Assembly: GCA_014898425.1 (NCBI GenBank)
Contig: RCSZ01000002.1
Location: forward strand, 186,001-250,000
DNA length: 64,000 bases
DNA from: Botryotinia globosa
Taxonomy: Eukaryota > Ascomycota > Leotiomycetes > Helotiales > Sclerotiniaceae
Reading direction: 5' to 3'
Numbering within the stretch: the stretch's first letter is position 1; every line of letters begins with the position of its first letter. Shown piece by piece: positions 10,194 to 21,545 of this stretch. The position numbers and the translations under genes were made by a program. Below the pieces are notes generated by a model that saw nothing but the letters and a program-made list of their open reading frames with translations, was not told the DNA's origin and made no database searches.

Positions 10194-13100
10194 TTTTGAG
10201 TATGGATGGCGATTTTGCGTGTGCTTTGTGATAGTTTTTTGTTTGGTTCGAAGATTGAAAGGAGGTATAGTATTTGTTAGGGAATCTGAGTTGTGCTGAC
10301 GATGTTTTTGTAGAACATTGTTCCTTCCTTGGAACAAGATATCGAGTTAAATGAAGATGATATGATATCAGGCTGGAATATTCATCACTTTGTACGAGTA
10401 ATTTACTTGTTGTTTATGTGAGTTAGAGCCTCCACTGTACTGGAAGGTAGGGAGCAGCAAGAGCCGCAATGACGTATTTTTCTGTAATTATGGTGCCCAG
10501 CCCGTCCACGTGCCCAGGTGGTGAGAAATCTTGACTCGAGTGTGGCTGTGCAATCAACTTTCTCTCAAAACAGACCTCGGAACCGATGAACCCTGGTATT
10601 CAACCCTGAGTCTAAGAGTACACGTGGGAATTCAGTCTGAAGAGTTTTGAGTATAGAGAGTGAGAAGGCTTCGACTACCAAATTCAAGCCTCCAATCTGT
10701 CGATTGTATCATAACTCGAAGATTGGTTCTAACTCAGCTATTCCAAAAGATGGGATGAACTTCTCAATTCCTGTAGATGACGACTAAGTTATCAAGGGAG
10801 TATACTCTAAAGAAATCGGATAATCTCGAGATGCACCTACTTGAAACATTTGAGGAAATGTATATCCCATCTATTGCTGCTAGGAACAGAAGAGAGTGTC
10901 TAAATACAATTCTGCCAAAAGTTGCTCTCCTGGTAGTCCCTTATTGTGCTTTATGGAGGCTTAATACTTATATCGAGAAGCATCAATCAGCCCGAAATCA
11001 TAAGTGAGACCAAGGTGATTTTTGCTCGGTGAAACTTTGTTTCTACTACGCATCATGCGGAAATCAAATCAAGCCCCATAGATGTTTGAACTTCACAAGG
11101 TGACGCTGCTCATTATGAATCGGACCGTCACCCGATTCTTCAATATCATGATTATGACTACGAGCGGATGTCTCCTGTTCATTATTGCTTCCAAAACAAA
11201 ACGCAGTAGGCTCGAAGGCCTTCAAAACGAAGCCCGTCGATTACTCTATGGAAAGAGACAGTAACTGAGGTATTTTGTATGAGATTGTACGTTCTGAAAG
11301 CCCTGCCGGTTCCCAGAGGAAAGAAGATAAAAGGCTCTCCAAAGATCCTTCACAAGCATTCCAAGAATATCCCAAGCCCACAGAAGCAACACAACCACAA
11401 TCTTTCGTCACACGAATTCCTTCATCGCGGTCAAGAACACGGCGCATCTGGAAGTACAGCGAATCTTCCCAGGCTGAGAAGACTGATTTTTTGATGTGGT
11501 AGGTCGAGAAGTTGAATCATTGTATTGTCATTTTCTGAGGGCTTTGAGGGACTAAAAGGGGTGGGGAAGACATGATTTGTTCTACTGGTTCACGAAGCGA
11601 GAAGTCTTTTGGGGCTAGAGAATTTAGGGGGGTGTGTTCTGGAGTTTGTGGGATAGATTGTGAGTTGTTGAAATGATGGACAGGATGGATTGTTTGATTT
11701 TTATGGGAGGATTGTTGTTGGGCTTTTCTGAATGTGTAGAGGTGACTTGGGGACTGTAATGAAGTCGTGGATTGAGTTGAATTGCAGAATTGAAAATGAT
11801 TACAGCATCTACTCACTCTCAAATGGCTTTTGGAAACTGCGAACCTATGATGTTCAAGTCTAATTTTCTTGAAGATTTCCTACATACGTTTTAGTCACGA
11901 TTATGCCGAGACTTACTTGACATTCATGTATCGAAGTGTGAATAGTTACATAATTCATTTATTATCACGTCTTGCGGCATGATAAACTACACGGCAGCTT
12001 TAACACTAATAATTTACTGGTCAGCCGTAGTAGCTTAATGACAGAGGGATATCCCTATCAATATCTCACCTGTCAATGATACGATCGCTAGAGCAACTTC
12101 ATTGGTATTGCATTCAATATCCAGCTCATGACTGTCATGATTAATACCACCCGAGCCATTCCTACTGGTTCTTCCTCGGTCTCATGACGGTTTGGCAGTG
12201 GTCAGTGTGAGGCATGAGCACGGAGAAGCAAACATCACAACACCTTGCCTATACATTTCTATTCGTACCTGGTCAACATGAGCTCTAGGGTTATATCAAG
12301 TTGGTGGAATGATGTTATGCAGGTGACTTGGTTAGTGAAGTCGTTTTGTTGTGTGTTGAGATGTGTTGTTGGTATCCTAGTTCATGTTTCTGTCGTGTGT
12401 GTTGCTGTTTGTTGTCTCAGACTGGGGAAATTCAAGTTGGTCTTTGATTGATATCCTGGATCTCTTTCAAATGCACATACGCAGACACGTTAGGCTACTA
12501 AAAAACTCAGCTCTAACAAGAACCCCTTCTTGTTTGTCATCCTATGTTATATGTTATATCTTGCTTTTGTTTATTCTGATGATATTGGCAACACATCCCC
12601 AGGAGCCAAAGTTCATAACAGGATGACACGGGATCTCGCTTCCAATCGCAGATATGTCTAATTCAGAAAACAATTCATCAATTGCTTTGCTCGGAACCAC
12701 TATATATGCATTTGATCAGACTTCTCAACCTTTCGTATTCTCTAGAAACCTGTTCTCTACATTCTCCCATACTCATGAAAAAAGTACTCTTTGAAGTTGG
12801 CGCTTGAACTCTTCGCCACCCAGAATCTTGGTGTACGTATATCTGAGAAACCCTATGTACGAGACCATCTAGTCTCTTCTCCTGATAAGCTATTCAACTC
12901 TCATCGACGAGGGACACAGTAAGCTAGACAAGAATAGAATACAAGATAGAGTTCATCGGAGCCGGGCAGGAACGAAGATCCCGCTACTGTATTTGGAATG
13001 CAGATATGTAGACTAGCCGATAGTTCAAAAGCTTCATATGCCAGTCAAGGCACTATATCGATGCATTGGGTTAAGAGTGCACAGACTGGAGGGACGCTAA

Positions 13101-14834
13101 TAGATTTGAATCTAGAGATCTCTTTTAGTTGCTTATTGGAGTGCTTTACGATCTCGTGTGATGGAACACTCCAGAACAAACAATGAAATCATAAATCTTG
13201 ACATCAATCAATTGGAGCTTGAGGTTGACATATTGAGATATTTGAAAGGCGGGCTCGAGGCGGGCAATATCCAAGATGTCCATGCACCCACTGGCGTGTG
13301 TCGCTCTTCGTCCATGCAACCCAACTCGCACTGATGCAGTTGCGTTTTACCCCAAGAGATCATATTAAGAATTTGACTTTTCTACTGATAGCAGTCATCG
13401 ATACGACCTCACTTGATAGTACATGTATGTGCTTGACTATTTTGAAACTACTCAAATCGCATGTAGATAAGACACTTTCACACTAGAGACTTGAATGCCA
13501 CAATGAAAGATTGGTTGATACTGATACAAGCACTTGCTTGCATCGCTTAAAATCTATTGAAGACAAACCGGTACACTCATCTTCATCTTTCTGCTCACTC
13601 ACAAAGTACTACTTCCGTCCATATGTAAATCCATAAGAAACAACAAACCCATTCACCTGTCTTCCCATCATCTATTCCCTCCAATTTCAAGAACCCAAAC
13701 TCAAAAACCCAAACTCAAATCACCAGCCAAAAACCTCGGAATATTGCCGTTATTTTTAAGTGCTGACACCCATCCCACTCTGCACCCCATCGAATGCACC
13801 CCCACACGTTTGCTCACTCGCCATGTGCTACGTGTATTATTCACGTCAAAAGCAAGCACGCACATAATTTAGCACTGTGGCGTTGCATAGCGTTTTAAAC
13901 ACAAATACACAATACGAGACCACTAAGAGCGGGAATTTCCGGCGCCCAACAAGCCAAATACCAATCAAGTACCAACCAACCGAGTCAACTAACTAACCAA
14001 CCAGCAAACCATCTAACTAACCAATTCCCATCTCGCAAATAACCCAAGAGAGAAAAAAAATCCTCGACTAAAGTTTCCCTTCTTAGTCTGTCCTCCGAAA
14101 GCCCCCAATAATTGCTAAACACTCTGTCAAGTGGGTATGCAAAGTGACAGGAACCAACTAACCGTGCTAACAATCCTCGCCTCACAGGGCTCCGAAATTC
14201 TAAAAAAGCCTAGGCCTTCTTTGTGGATGGATTTTCCTTTGGTTGATCCGGGGTTTTGGTGAGTTGGCCGGAAAATCCCTGCCAGGAGGAATGATAACCT
14301 AGAGGCGAGCTCGGCGAGCAAGACGTCCAAGGTTTCGGAGATGAAGTGGATGATGTGCGTGGATGGATTAACGATGATCGGAAAATCAATCTTAATTATG
14401 GTCGATCAATTTCTGTTTGTTGGTATGCGAATGTGAGAAGTGGAGATTTTAATGTATGTTGGAACTTGGGTGTCATTGCAAGAAGATGGGATTGTATGGG
14501 ATTTGAATGGGGTTTTGGGTTTCGACTTGGATTTGTAGTATGACGATTAGATAAATAGATAAAAGTAAGATTTATTAATAATAATAAAGTTAACATCAAA
14601 ATTTAAGATCTTAAGATATTAGAAATGAATATAGATTGATATATATCGAAAAGGGGTAATCATCGTAGTCCCAAAGAATAATCACAAAAATAATCTATGT
14701 ACAAATAAATGCTCCATCTACACCTACTGACCTTTCCATGGAAAACAGTGCCAAGTATTCCCGATTCCAAACGCCCGGCTATTGGGGAAAATATCCAAAA
14801 ATCCCTGTTTCCCATTTCAATCTCTATCTTAATC
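10194..14834. other. Gene-poor 4.6-kb region
   Basis: No confident gene is visible. Only short open frames occur, and none shows a recognisable domain or a clean splice chain. The best candidate is at 10777-11502 and is listed separately. The part 13600-14050 is A/C-rich with CCAACCAACTAACTAACC-type short repeats. The rest could hold long UTRs, non-coding RNA or gene remnants. Confidence 0.5.
10777..11502 (+). other. Candidate small membrane-protein gene, structure unresolved
   Basis: Three successive plus-strand open segments look protein-like. The segment 10777-11007 has a hydrophobic helix near VALLVVPYCALWRL. The segment 11082-11264 has a second helix near FNIMIMTTSGCLLFIIASK followed by basic residues. 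The segment 11275-11502 is polar and basic. A GTGAGA donor overlaps the first stop, at 11004. I found no acceptor that joins the segments in frame, so this is either a gene with splice sites I did not identify, a decayed gene, or chance. The function is not recognisable. Confidence 0.25.
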
Positions 14835-17800
14835 TCACAAAGACATGTTATCGTGCAAAATAGTAACCGCCTCATTCCATCCCCTGCTAGCTGCGATATC
14901 GCCGACCGTTCTCCCCATCTCATCCTTTGCCTCTAAATTGACCCCCGCTTTTCCCGCTACCAGCTTCAGAATTTCGGCATCACCATTCTCAATAGCTTGC
15001 ATAATAGCGTTCCAGCCTCGGTAGATTTTATTCGGATCTGCACCATGATCTAATAACAATTCAATCATGTCTGTCTCGCCTCCCTGGTAACGACGAAGTG
15101 CTTTGACGATAGGTAAATGCTCACCAGGAGCATTGATATCTGCACCCGCTTCATTGAGAAGGTATTTGACGATTTCAATGCGATCTTCGCGGATGGCTGT
15201 TGTGAGAGGCGAAAAGACTCCGCCGTTTTTGTCTTCAACTGATACACCAGCTGCAAGAAGTAACTTGACGGATTCCAATTGATTTGCATGAACCGCCATT
15301 TCCAGGACTCCTTTATAAGCACGAGGTTCCGGCATCACAGATAGAATGCGTTTGAGAATTTGAGGACTGCGAACTGCCATGCAAACAGGCCAGTCTTGAC
15401 CTCGAACATTGACGTCTGCTCCACGTAACAGGAGGAGATCAATCATTTCGAGGCGTTCTTCGCGGATAGCGGTTGTGAGTGGTGACATTCCTTTTGCGGA
15501 CTTGTCGTTGGGGTTTACACCTTGATCGAGAAGCCAATTAAGTGCTTCCATGTTATTGCAACTTACTGCCATTTCGGCAATACCTTTGGGATTGTGAATA
15601 TCTGCTCCGGCACTTACCAAGGCCGGGAGAAAATGAATTCGGTTATGGGTAACACATTTCCAAGCTGGATATTCACTTGCCATGGTGTTAGGATCGGCTT
15701 TGTTGCCGAGGAGGAGCTGGAAGATATCTGGTCTGTCGTCTCGGATTGAGGTACATAATGGGGTGTACACACCATCTTTCTTGGCATTGGGATCAACGCC
15801 ATGTGCAAGGAGAGTACGGACTGATTCGATATTATTAATACTGCTCGCCAATTCCATGATTCCTGGGCATTTTTTGGGATCTGCTCCGTGTGTAAGTAGA
15901 TATTGGAGACAAGCGGTTTGGTAGGTTGCAGGCCAGAGCATGTGTTTCGGTCCTGGTAGATTGGGATCTGCTCCATTTTCTAACAATATGGAGACGATGT
16001 CGGCTCTTCCACATGTAATGGCTTCAAATAGAGCGGTCTTTCCCTCCTTACTTTTAGCATTGGGGTTTGCGCCGTATTTGAGTAGTAATTCCATGAATTT
16101 TTTAGATGTCTTCTTGTTAATAGAAGCGATAAGGAGCGTATTACCATTCGAGGTAGAGAGATTGGCATCGCCATTATAGATCAAGAAAAGATGTGAGAAG
16201 CCAACCATGTTCTGCATAACTGATACAGCAAGAGGTGATTCCATGTCGATACCGGCAACAAGATTAGGATCAGCTCCGTATTTCAGAAGTGTGGTAGCTC
16301 CGGCCAGGAAGGATTTATCAACAGATGCTCTTAAAGGAGTAATTCCATCTCTATCATGTTCGTTTGGGTTGGCGCCAAAAGTTAGTAGTAATCGTACACT
16401 CTCTGCATCATGAGTCAGAATTGCCTCTTTAAGGGCATTGACTTCTGACCCTGTGTTTGCTGGTACACCGCCATCCAATAACTTCTCGACGGCTTTGTGG
16501 TTTTTGTCGCGAATAGCAGAAATCAAAGCTGCCTTCATAGGTCCAGTATTCGAGCCCGCACTACCTCGAGGACTCCAACGTGGCATGTTGTCGGGATCTG
16601 CCTTTAGTCGGATTGCCTGAGAAGGATTTATTGTCATTCCATCGACATCCTTGATGAGACTGCCAGATTCAATAGTCTCGGTATGCGATCGGGCATCATC
16701 AATGTGATGGTTCATATGATGGTTATCGAAGGAATTGATTAAATCTGTATAAGATCTCTCGCCTGAATCATGCGAATTGACGCTTTGTGGACTCATGGGA
16801 GTATGAACACTATTCGTATTATATCGCTGAAGGTTTGAGCCCAGGAGTAGGGAAGCATCTCTAGCAGATGTTCTATCTCCCAGCGATTCCGGTTGCTGAC
16901 TAGTAGACGACGTTCTGCCAGGCCATCCGTTGTTGGGTAATGGGGGGAGAGGGAAATTTGGAAGGGGCATTTGTGGTGCTTGAACGCTGTAATGGCTACT
17001 GGCATCGCTGTTTCCTAGTCCAAGAGGCGACGGCATGATTGGCGTAGAACTTGAGCTGTCTGAAGTCTTGCTGGGTTTGCGTCCAGCCTTTTCGTCCATT
17101 CTATTGAGCGCCGCAGCTAAGCCAAGGTAACCAATGCCCAACTCCTTCTCAATTTTGTCACTTCCCAAACTCCATTGGAAAACCAATGCGCTCATCCTCA
17201 AATCATCCCTTGTTTTACTCAATGTGGTGGCCATTTTTCTGATATCATTAGGAGTGTTGCTGAAGATTTTTCCCCAACCTCGCTTGAAACTTCTCACATT
17301 TTCATGTTGAAGAAATTTAGCAAGTAATTGGTAGAACACTTGAAAATTCGCTTGAGTGGCTCGAAATTTGTGATCGAGCTCTGTTATCATTTCGATAGGA
17401 AAGTTTTGTACATGATGATTGCATTCTTCGAGTCCAGCTTCGATTGAAAAAAGGATGTGACAAGTGTCGAGAAAGTCATGGGCGAGGGCTTCGAAACCTT
17501 GAGGCAGCTCCTTCACCGTTGTAAGGTATTCCAAGACCCTAACCGAAATACGATCGCTGAGAGCTGTCGTCTTCAGGCAGAGCTGCATACATTGTGTTTG
17601 TGCTTTGGAGAACTTCCCGGAATTTGGCGTCGATGGTGCCATGATTTGTTTTTGCTGCGGGGATAGCGCAAGATTTCTAGGTATTGTTTTTTCGGGAAGA
17701 GCCTTTTCGGCCAACGTTCTTTCGGGGAAAATGCTGTAAGTGTTGTGATTGGTACTTGGACTATTGGGAGATGGTGGTAAGCCCAATTCTCCTTTGGATA

Positions 17801-17903
17801 AAAGTTGGGAGGAGTCCTTGGAGCTTAATGAGAGGGCTTCAGCGAATGAGTATTCAGCAGCCTCGGCTCTTTGCCTGGACACTGCAGCAGCCTGTGTACT
17901 CAT
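14835..17903 (-). CDS. Large ankyrin-repeat protein
   Basis: A single exon of 1022 residues from the ATG at 17903. Residues about 85-270 form an alpha-helical domain (around KTTALSDRISVRVLEYL and SFKRGWGKIFSN) like the N-terminal helical domains that precede ankyrin or NTPase modules in fungal proteins. A Ser/Pro/Asn-rich linker covers about 275-450. The C-terminal half is about 18 ankyrin units (GADPN, LLLxxGANPN), encoded at about 14840-16540. The units fall into a three-unit super-repeat of about 92 residues, five copies long. Ankyrin arrays bind protein partners; the partner and role are unknown. There are no membrane segments and no NACHT or kinase motifs. The N-terminal domain suggests a signalling scaffold, which is inference. 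Confidence 0.88.
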   Translation of the reverse strand: MSTQAAAVSRQRAEAAEYSFAEALSLSSKDSSQLLSKGELGLPPSPNSPSTNHNTYSIFPERTLAEKALPEKTIPRNLALSPQQKQIMAPSTPNSGKFSKAQTQCMQLCLKTTALSDRISVRVLEYLTTVKELPQGFEALAHDFLDTCHILFSIEAGLEECNHHVQNFPIEMITELDHKFRATQANFQVFYQLLAKFLQHENVRSFKRGWGKIFSNTPNDIRKMATTLSKTRDDLRMSALVFQWSLGSDKIEKELGIGYLGLAAALNRMDEKAGRKPSKTSDSSSSTPIMPSPLGLGNSDASSHYSVQAPQMPLPNFPLPPLPNNGWPGRTSSTSQQPESLGDRTSARDASLLLGSNLQRYNTNSVHTPMSPQSVNSHDSGERSYTDLINSFDNHHMNHHIDDARSHTETIESGSLIKDVDGMTINPSQAIRLKADPDNMPRWSPRGSAGSNTGPMKAALISAIRDKNHKAVEKLLDGGVPANTGSEVNALKEAILTHDAESVRLLLTFGANPNEHDRDGITPLRASVDKSFLAGATTLLKYGADPNLVAGIDMESPLAVSVMQNMVGFSHLFLIYNGDANLSTSNGNTLLIASINKKTSKKFMELLLKYGANPNAKSKEGKTALFEAITCGRADIVSILLENGADPNLPGPKHMLWPATYQTACLQYLLTHGADPKKCPGIMELASSINNIESVRTLLAHGVDPNAKKDGVYTPLCTSIRDDRPDIFQLLLGNKADPNTMASEYPAWKCVTHNRIHFLPALVSAGADIHNPKGIAEMAVSCNNMEALNWLLDQGVNPNDKSAKGMSPLTTAIREERLEMIDLLLLRGADVNVRGQDWPVCMAVRSPQILKRILSVMPEPRAYKGVLEMAVHANQLESVKLLLAAGVSVEDKNGGVFSPLTTAIREDRIEIVKYLLNEAGADINAPGEHLPIVKALRRYQGGETDMIELLLDHGADPNKIYRGWNAIMQAIENGDAEILKLVAGKAGVNLEAKDEMGRTVGDIAASRGWNEAVTILHDNMSL

Positions 17904-18956
17904 ACTGATTTGGGAGAATTGAAGAAGAAAGTAAATGACCAATCTGTATTGAGAGAAGAAGCAATAGAAGGTGGAGAACGGGAGACTTTATGATTATGAT
18001 TTTCGTAGAGTTACAGTCCCCGGACTATTGGGATTTTCGCCCTCAGACCCCTTCACAGCACGGGAGATATTTGAATTTGATTCGCCAATAATTGACGAGC
18101 TCGATCCATTTCCAGTTATTGCCATTAGAATATTTATCTCTGAATTACCTACGACCGGAAACTCTAATATAAACCCAAGCTATTGAGTGAAAATAATCAT
18201 GGAAGTACCAGTGATGGACTCGCCGAAGAGTTGATTCGTATTGTCATAGGCTATCTTTACTCAGGTATCTCTTAGTCTTAATTTTAAGTCCGGGTTTAGA
18301 TCAAAGTCTAGCCCACTAGGGATAGAGTTGAGTCCATCGCACGAGCTGAAATACGCGAAGTGGGTAATCAGCGCAAGGATCCAACCGAGATGCAAGGAAG
18401 GGCACAGAAAAAGACACCATGAAAAGCTCAGGGTCCAATGTTCACTTAAAGTGCTTGTTGGGGAACGGTTGGCTGGTTCGTTTTCAGGAGATGGAGGTTT
18501 ATTAACAATTGGTTGATGTCTTGATAAAATGATTCGTGATTTCAAGTATCATGGTACATATGTACCGCCACTGCTTCATTTCGATTGTGATGGAGCTGCA
18601 GCCGTTCAGTCAGATCCAAATCATAATTTCCTTGAATTTCTAAAATCCAATCATGAAGTCCATCAAATTATTCAAATATCGGCTCAATGGAAAACAGCGA
18701 TCAAGCATCAAATCCATTGACTCACTTAGTCACCGCCCGGTCCAATCATGTATGAAACCTTGTAAATCTGTGTGGCTGCGTATAGTCGGCGAGTGTCAAA
18801 TTTCTTCCTGGAACGACCGTAGTGAGATTGTAATAAGCAGAACTAGTACCGAATAGATAACAAAGAAGCTGAAATTATATAAAAAAGGTCGGAGTTATGA
18901 TTAGCTCAGGCCCTAATGCGATTGCCGATGTTCGTGTAAAAAAAATGCTTAATACG
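17904..18956. other. Intergenic region
   Basis: Upstream of the ankyrin gene and downstream of the DUF3292-like gene. A plus-strand open frame at 17971-18186 (71 codons), followed by short broken frames to about 18270, has some protein-like composition but ends in stops and shows no clean splice sites. I do not call it a gene. Confidence 0.5.
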
Positions 18957-21068
18957 CTAATAAGTAGGGCTCATATTCGACGATTCATTCTTCATTTCAG
19001 CAACTTTTCCCGATGCCTTTTGCAAACACTGCCATCTCACCCCGCTGAAGCCTACGATGCTATTGAATGCCCTGTCCCTTCCCCTCATATTTTCGAGTAG
19101 TGCTACCACATGCCCATTTTGTCTCGCACCGGACACATCGCCACCAGCTTCCCCGCGAAACTTTAGCTCTAGTTTATCTTTTCCGATAGTCATTTTCGCT
19201 AGTGGAGCTAACAGCAATTCTTTCGTCTGTTGTTTCGACATTTCGATTAACTCACTATATAATTTATTGAACGATTCGCAGGGCAAAATCTTGGGGAGCA
19301 AAGCTTCGAAACGAATGGTTTTGGTAGAAAGTATGAGATGTCCTGGAACATTATGCAAAGTGCAACGAAATGACAGAATATCTTTAGATTCTCCATGCAT
19401 AGTGCCCAAACCTAGAGCTTGAAAATGAATTTTCTCGGCTTTGGGACTATTTTCCTCGTCGCCCGCTGGCCCCACCAATACCTCCGGACTTCCGAATCGG
19501 TCAGTTGAATTCTCCAACGCGCGCAGGTTGATTTGTTTCAAGGCAAAAGATCCACGTTCCTGAAGATATTGTAGAGACCATTCTGGGTACGTGGGAATAT
19601 CCCAAAATGCCCACTTGAGCGGCGAAACAAGCAGGCGATATCTGGGATATAAAGAGCTGATGGGCCAGCAGCCAAAAAATATAAGACCGACAACAAACCA
19701 GAATACCTTCATGGTGAACTGCATTGAAGCACATGCACTAAGTAGGAACACGGCTAAAAAAAGGAAAAGAGAGTGAAATGTAGACTGCGGGCGACGAAAG
19801 TGAATAAAACTGTCATAGACCTCAAGTAAGTTGGCCAAATCCGCAATTTGTAACTGTAGATAGGGACCCAGTTTGTCCAAAAGAGGGCCTAGCCAGTCTT
19901 TGTTTCCATGCTGGTCCATGAATTCTCCGGCTTTCAGAGCTGTAGTTCCTCGCTCAATATTTCTTGAAAATTCATCCCGCAACGCGGACACCGATGAAGG
20001 GCAATAGTAGTTCTTTACAGTCGCGTAAACAATATACGCATACTGAACACAAAAAGGTTAGAGAAGATACTTTGTATCCGAAACTTACTTACCAAGAATG
20101 ACATGATATATGATGTATACCAAAGCAATATATATGATATCAACCATTTAGACGTTCGCCATTGGTCCTCCCATCTGTAAATCTTCCTGATATTTACTGC
20201 GAATTCCTGCAATGGAGCACTGACTATAATCAGTCTTTCTACGTGTCTGCGGAAAGTGTCGATATCGAAGGGAAGTTCTTCAAAATCATCGATGTATTGC
20301 GCGGTGAAAGGTCGTGAGCCATGAAGAAGTTTCTATCGATTACTTAGAATGAGGTCGATAATTTCAAAAACTGCGCAGACTCACATATCCAATCCATTTT
20401 TCCCATTTAAATTCTGTGAACCCATGATCGTCTTTCCTTTCAAAACACTCAATGGGCAGAAATGGTGGAGGAATATTTTCAACGGCTCGAACACGGTGAA
20501 CATGTCTGGCGGTAACCCAAGCAACACGCATTTCCTCTCGAGTTCGCTGGATTTTGTCCACCCTCTTTTCGAAGTAGTCAATATTATTTAAATGGTCCTC
20601 AATCGCATCCTCATCATCGCCAGCATGTTGAGCGTCCTTGGCTTGCTGTAAACCATCGTGGGCTTCAAGGAAGTCAAAGTTTGCTTGATTTGAGAGATGT
20701 GGTCGACTTTTGGCCAATTTTCCCGCAGTCTGTCTTGTGGCTTTCGATTTGATTGACGCGATAGGGTGAGCTATAACATCTGCAGTCCCCTGCAAGACGT
20801 TTTTTGTTCTTTCTACTCGCGATCCATTTCCCAATCTGGAGGTATTTAGTACCTTGTCTGCATCAAAAGCTGGGCTCTGATTGATTTCCTCCACTACAGC
20901 GTCGAAAAATTCGTCCTCTTCGTTATCTTCGGATGTGAAATCGCTACCGTCAACCCTCAACAGGCGTTTGGCTTTTGCCTTTGCTTTCGATCGTATGCCA
21001 TCGAGTTCATTGCGAAGTGATGAATCACTCAAGATTTGGGAGACCAGAGGTTCCTCATTACGCATCAT
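18957..21068 (-). CDS. DUF3292-like fungal membrane protein
   Basis: Three exons, complement(18957..20042, 20093..20332, 20385..21068), encode 669 residues with the frame kept (GTGAGT and GTAAGT donors; GATAG and TTCAG acceptors). The N-terminal 228 residues are charged and disordered-looking. A motif-rich segment follows (KWEKWIGY, FTAQYIDDFEELPFDID). Hydrophobic segments lie at the end of exon 2 into exon 3 (around WLISYILLWYTSYIMSFL) and in the middle of exon 3 (around LFLFLAVFLLSACASM and VFWFVVGLIFFGCW). The C-terminal third is soluble and looks like a lipid-binding or PH/GRAM-like fold, which is only an impression. The architecture recalls the fungus-specific DUF3292 family, whose function is unknown. 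It is transcribed divergently from QRI7. Confidence 0.8.
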
Positions 21069-21545
21069 AATCTTTTGATTGGTTTCGTTGCAGTAATTAC
21101 CTGGCTAGGTAAAGGATATCGTTTGACTCTGATCATTCTCGGGCTCGAAAGATATTCATCGACCTTATGAAAGGTTAGAGCGATGGTGATGAGACCGGTA
21201 TCTGAATGTGAATACAGGGTATTCTCCAATAAGCCAAGAAAGGCAATGGCCTCTATATTACTGCGAGGCTGAACGAGACTGTATTGCCTCTGATGACGAT
21301 GTCGTCGGTCGGCTTTGTTTATGTCGTTTGAACTTGAACTTGTGAATTTCGCGGAGCTAACACTCCGTGCGTGGAAAGTTTAGCTGTGGCTGAAGCTACC
21401 CCACCAGCATTCTGTGGCTCAAAATATCAGGCTCCCGGTCACCTGGGCAACCTAAGGTTACCTACCCGAACTTATCTTTCCTTCGAGCCTCTACTCTATT
21501 CTCAAGATCGATCTCCAATATCACCTGAGGATTGTATTGTACTTT
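21069..21545. promoter_or_regulatory. Divergent promoter region, DUF3292-like gene and QRI7
   Basis: A 477-bp spacer between two divergent start codons. It must hold both promoters. I see no clear TATA box or named operator. Confidence 0.5.

Noticed and set aside
17971..18270. Possible BTB/POZ-like remnant
   Set aside because: A phrase resembling the end of a BTB domain appears in a third frame near 18230, but no aligned core, no splice sites and multiple stops; too weak to report as a gene.
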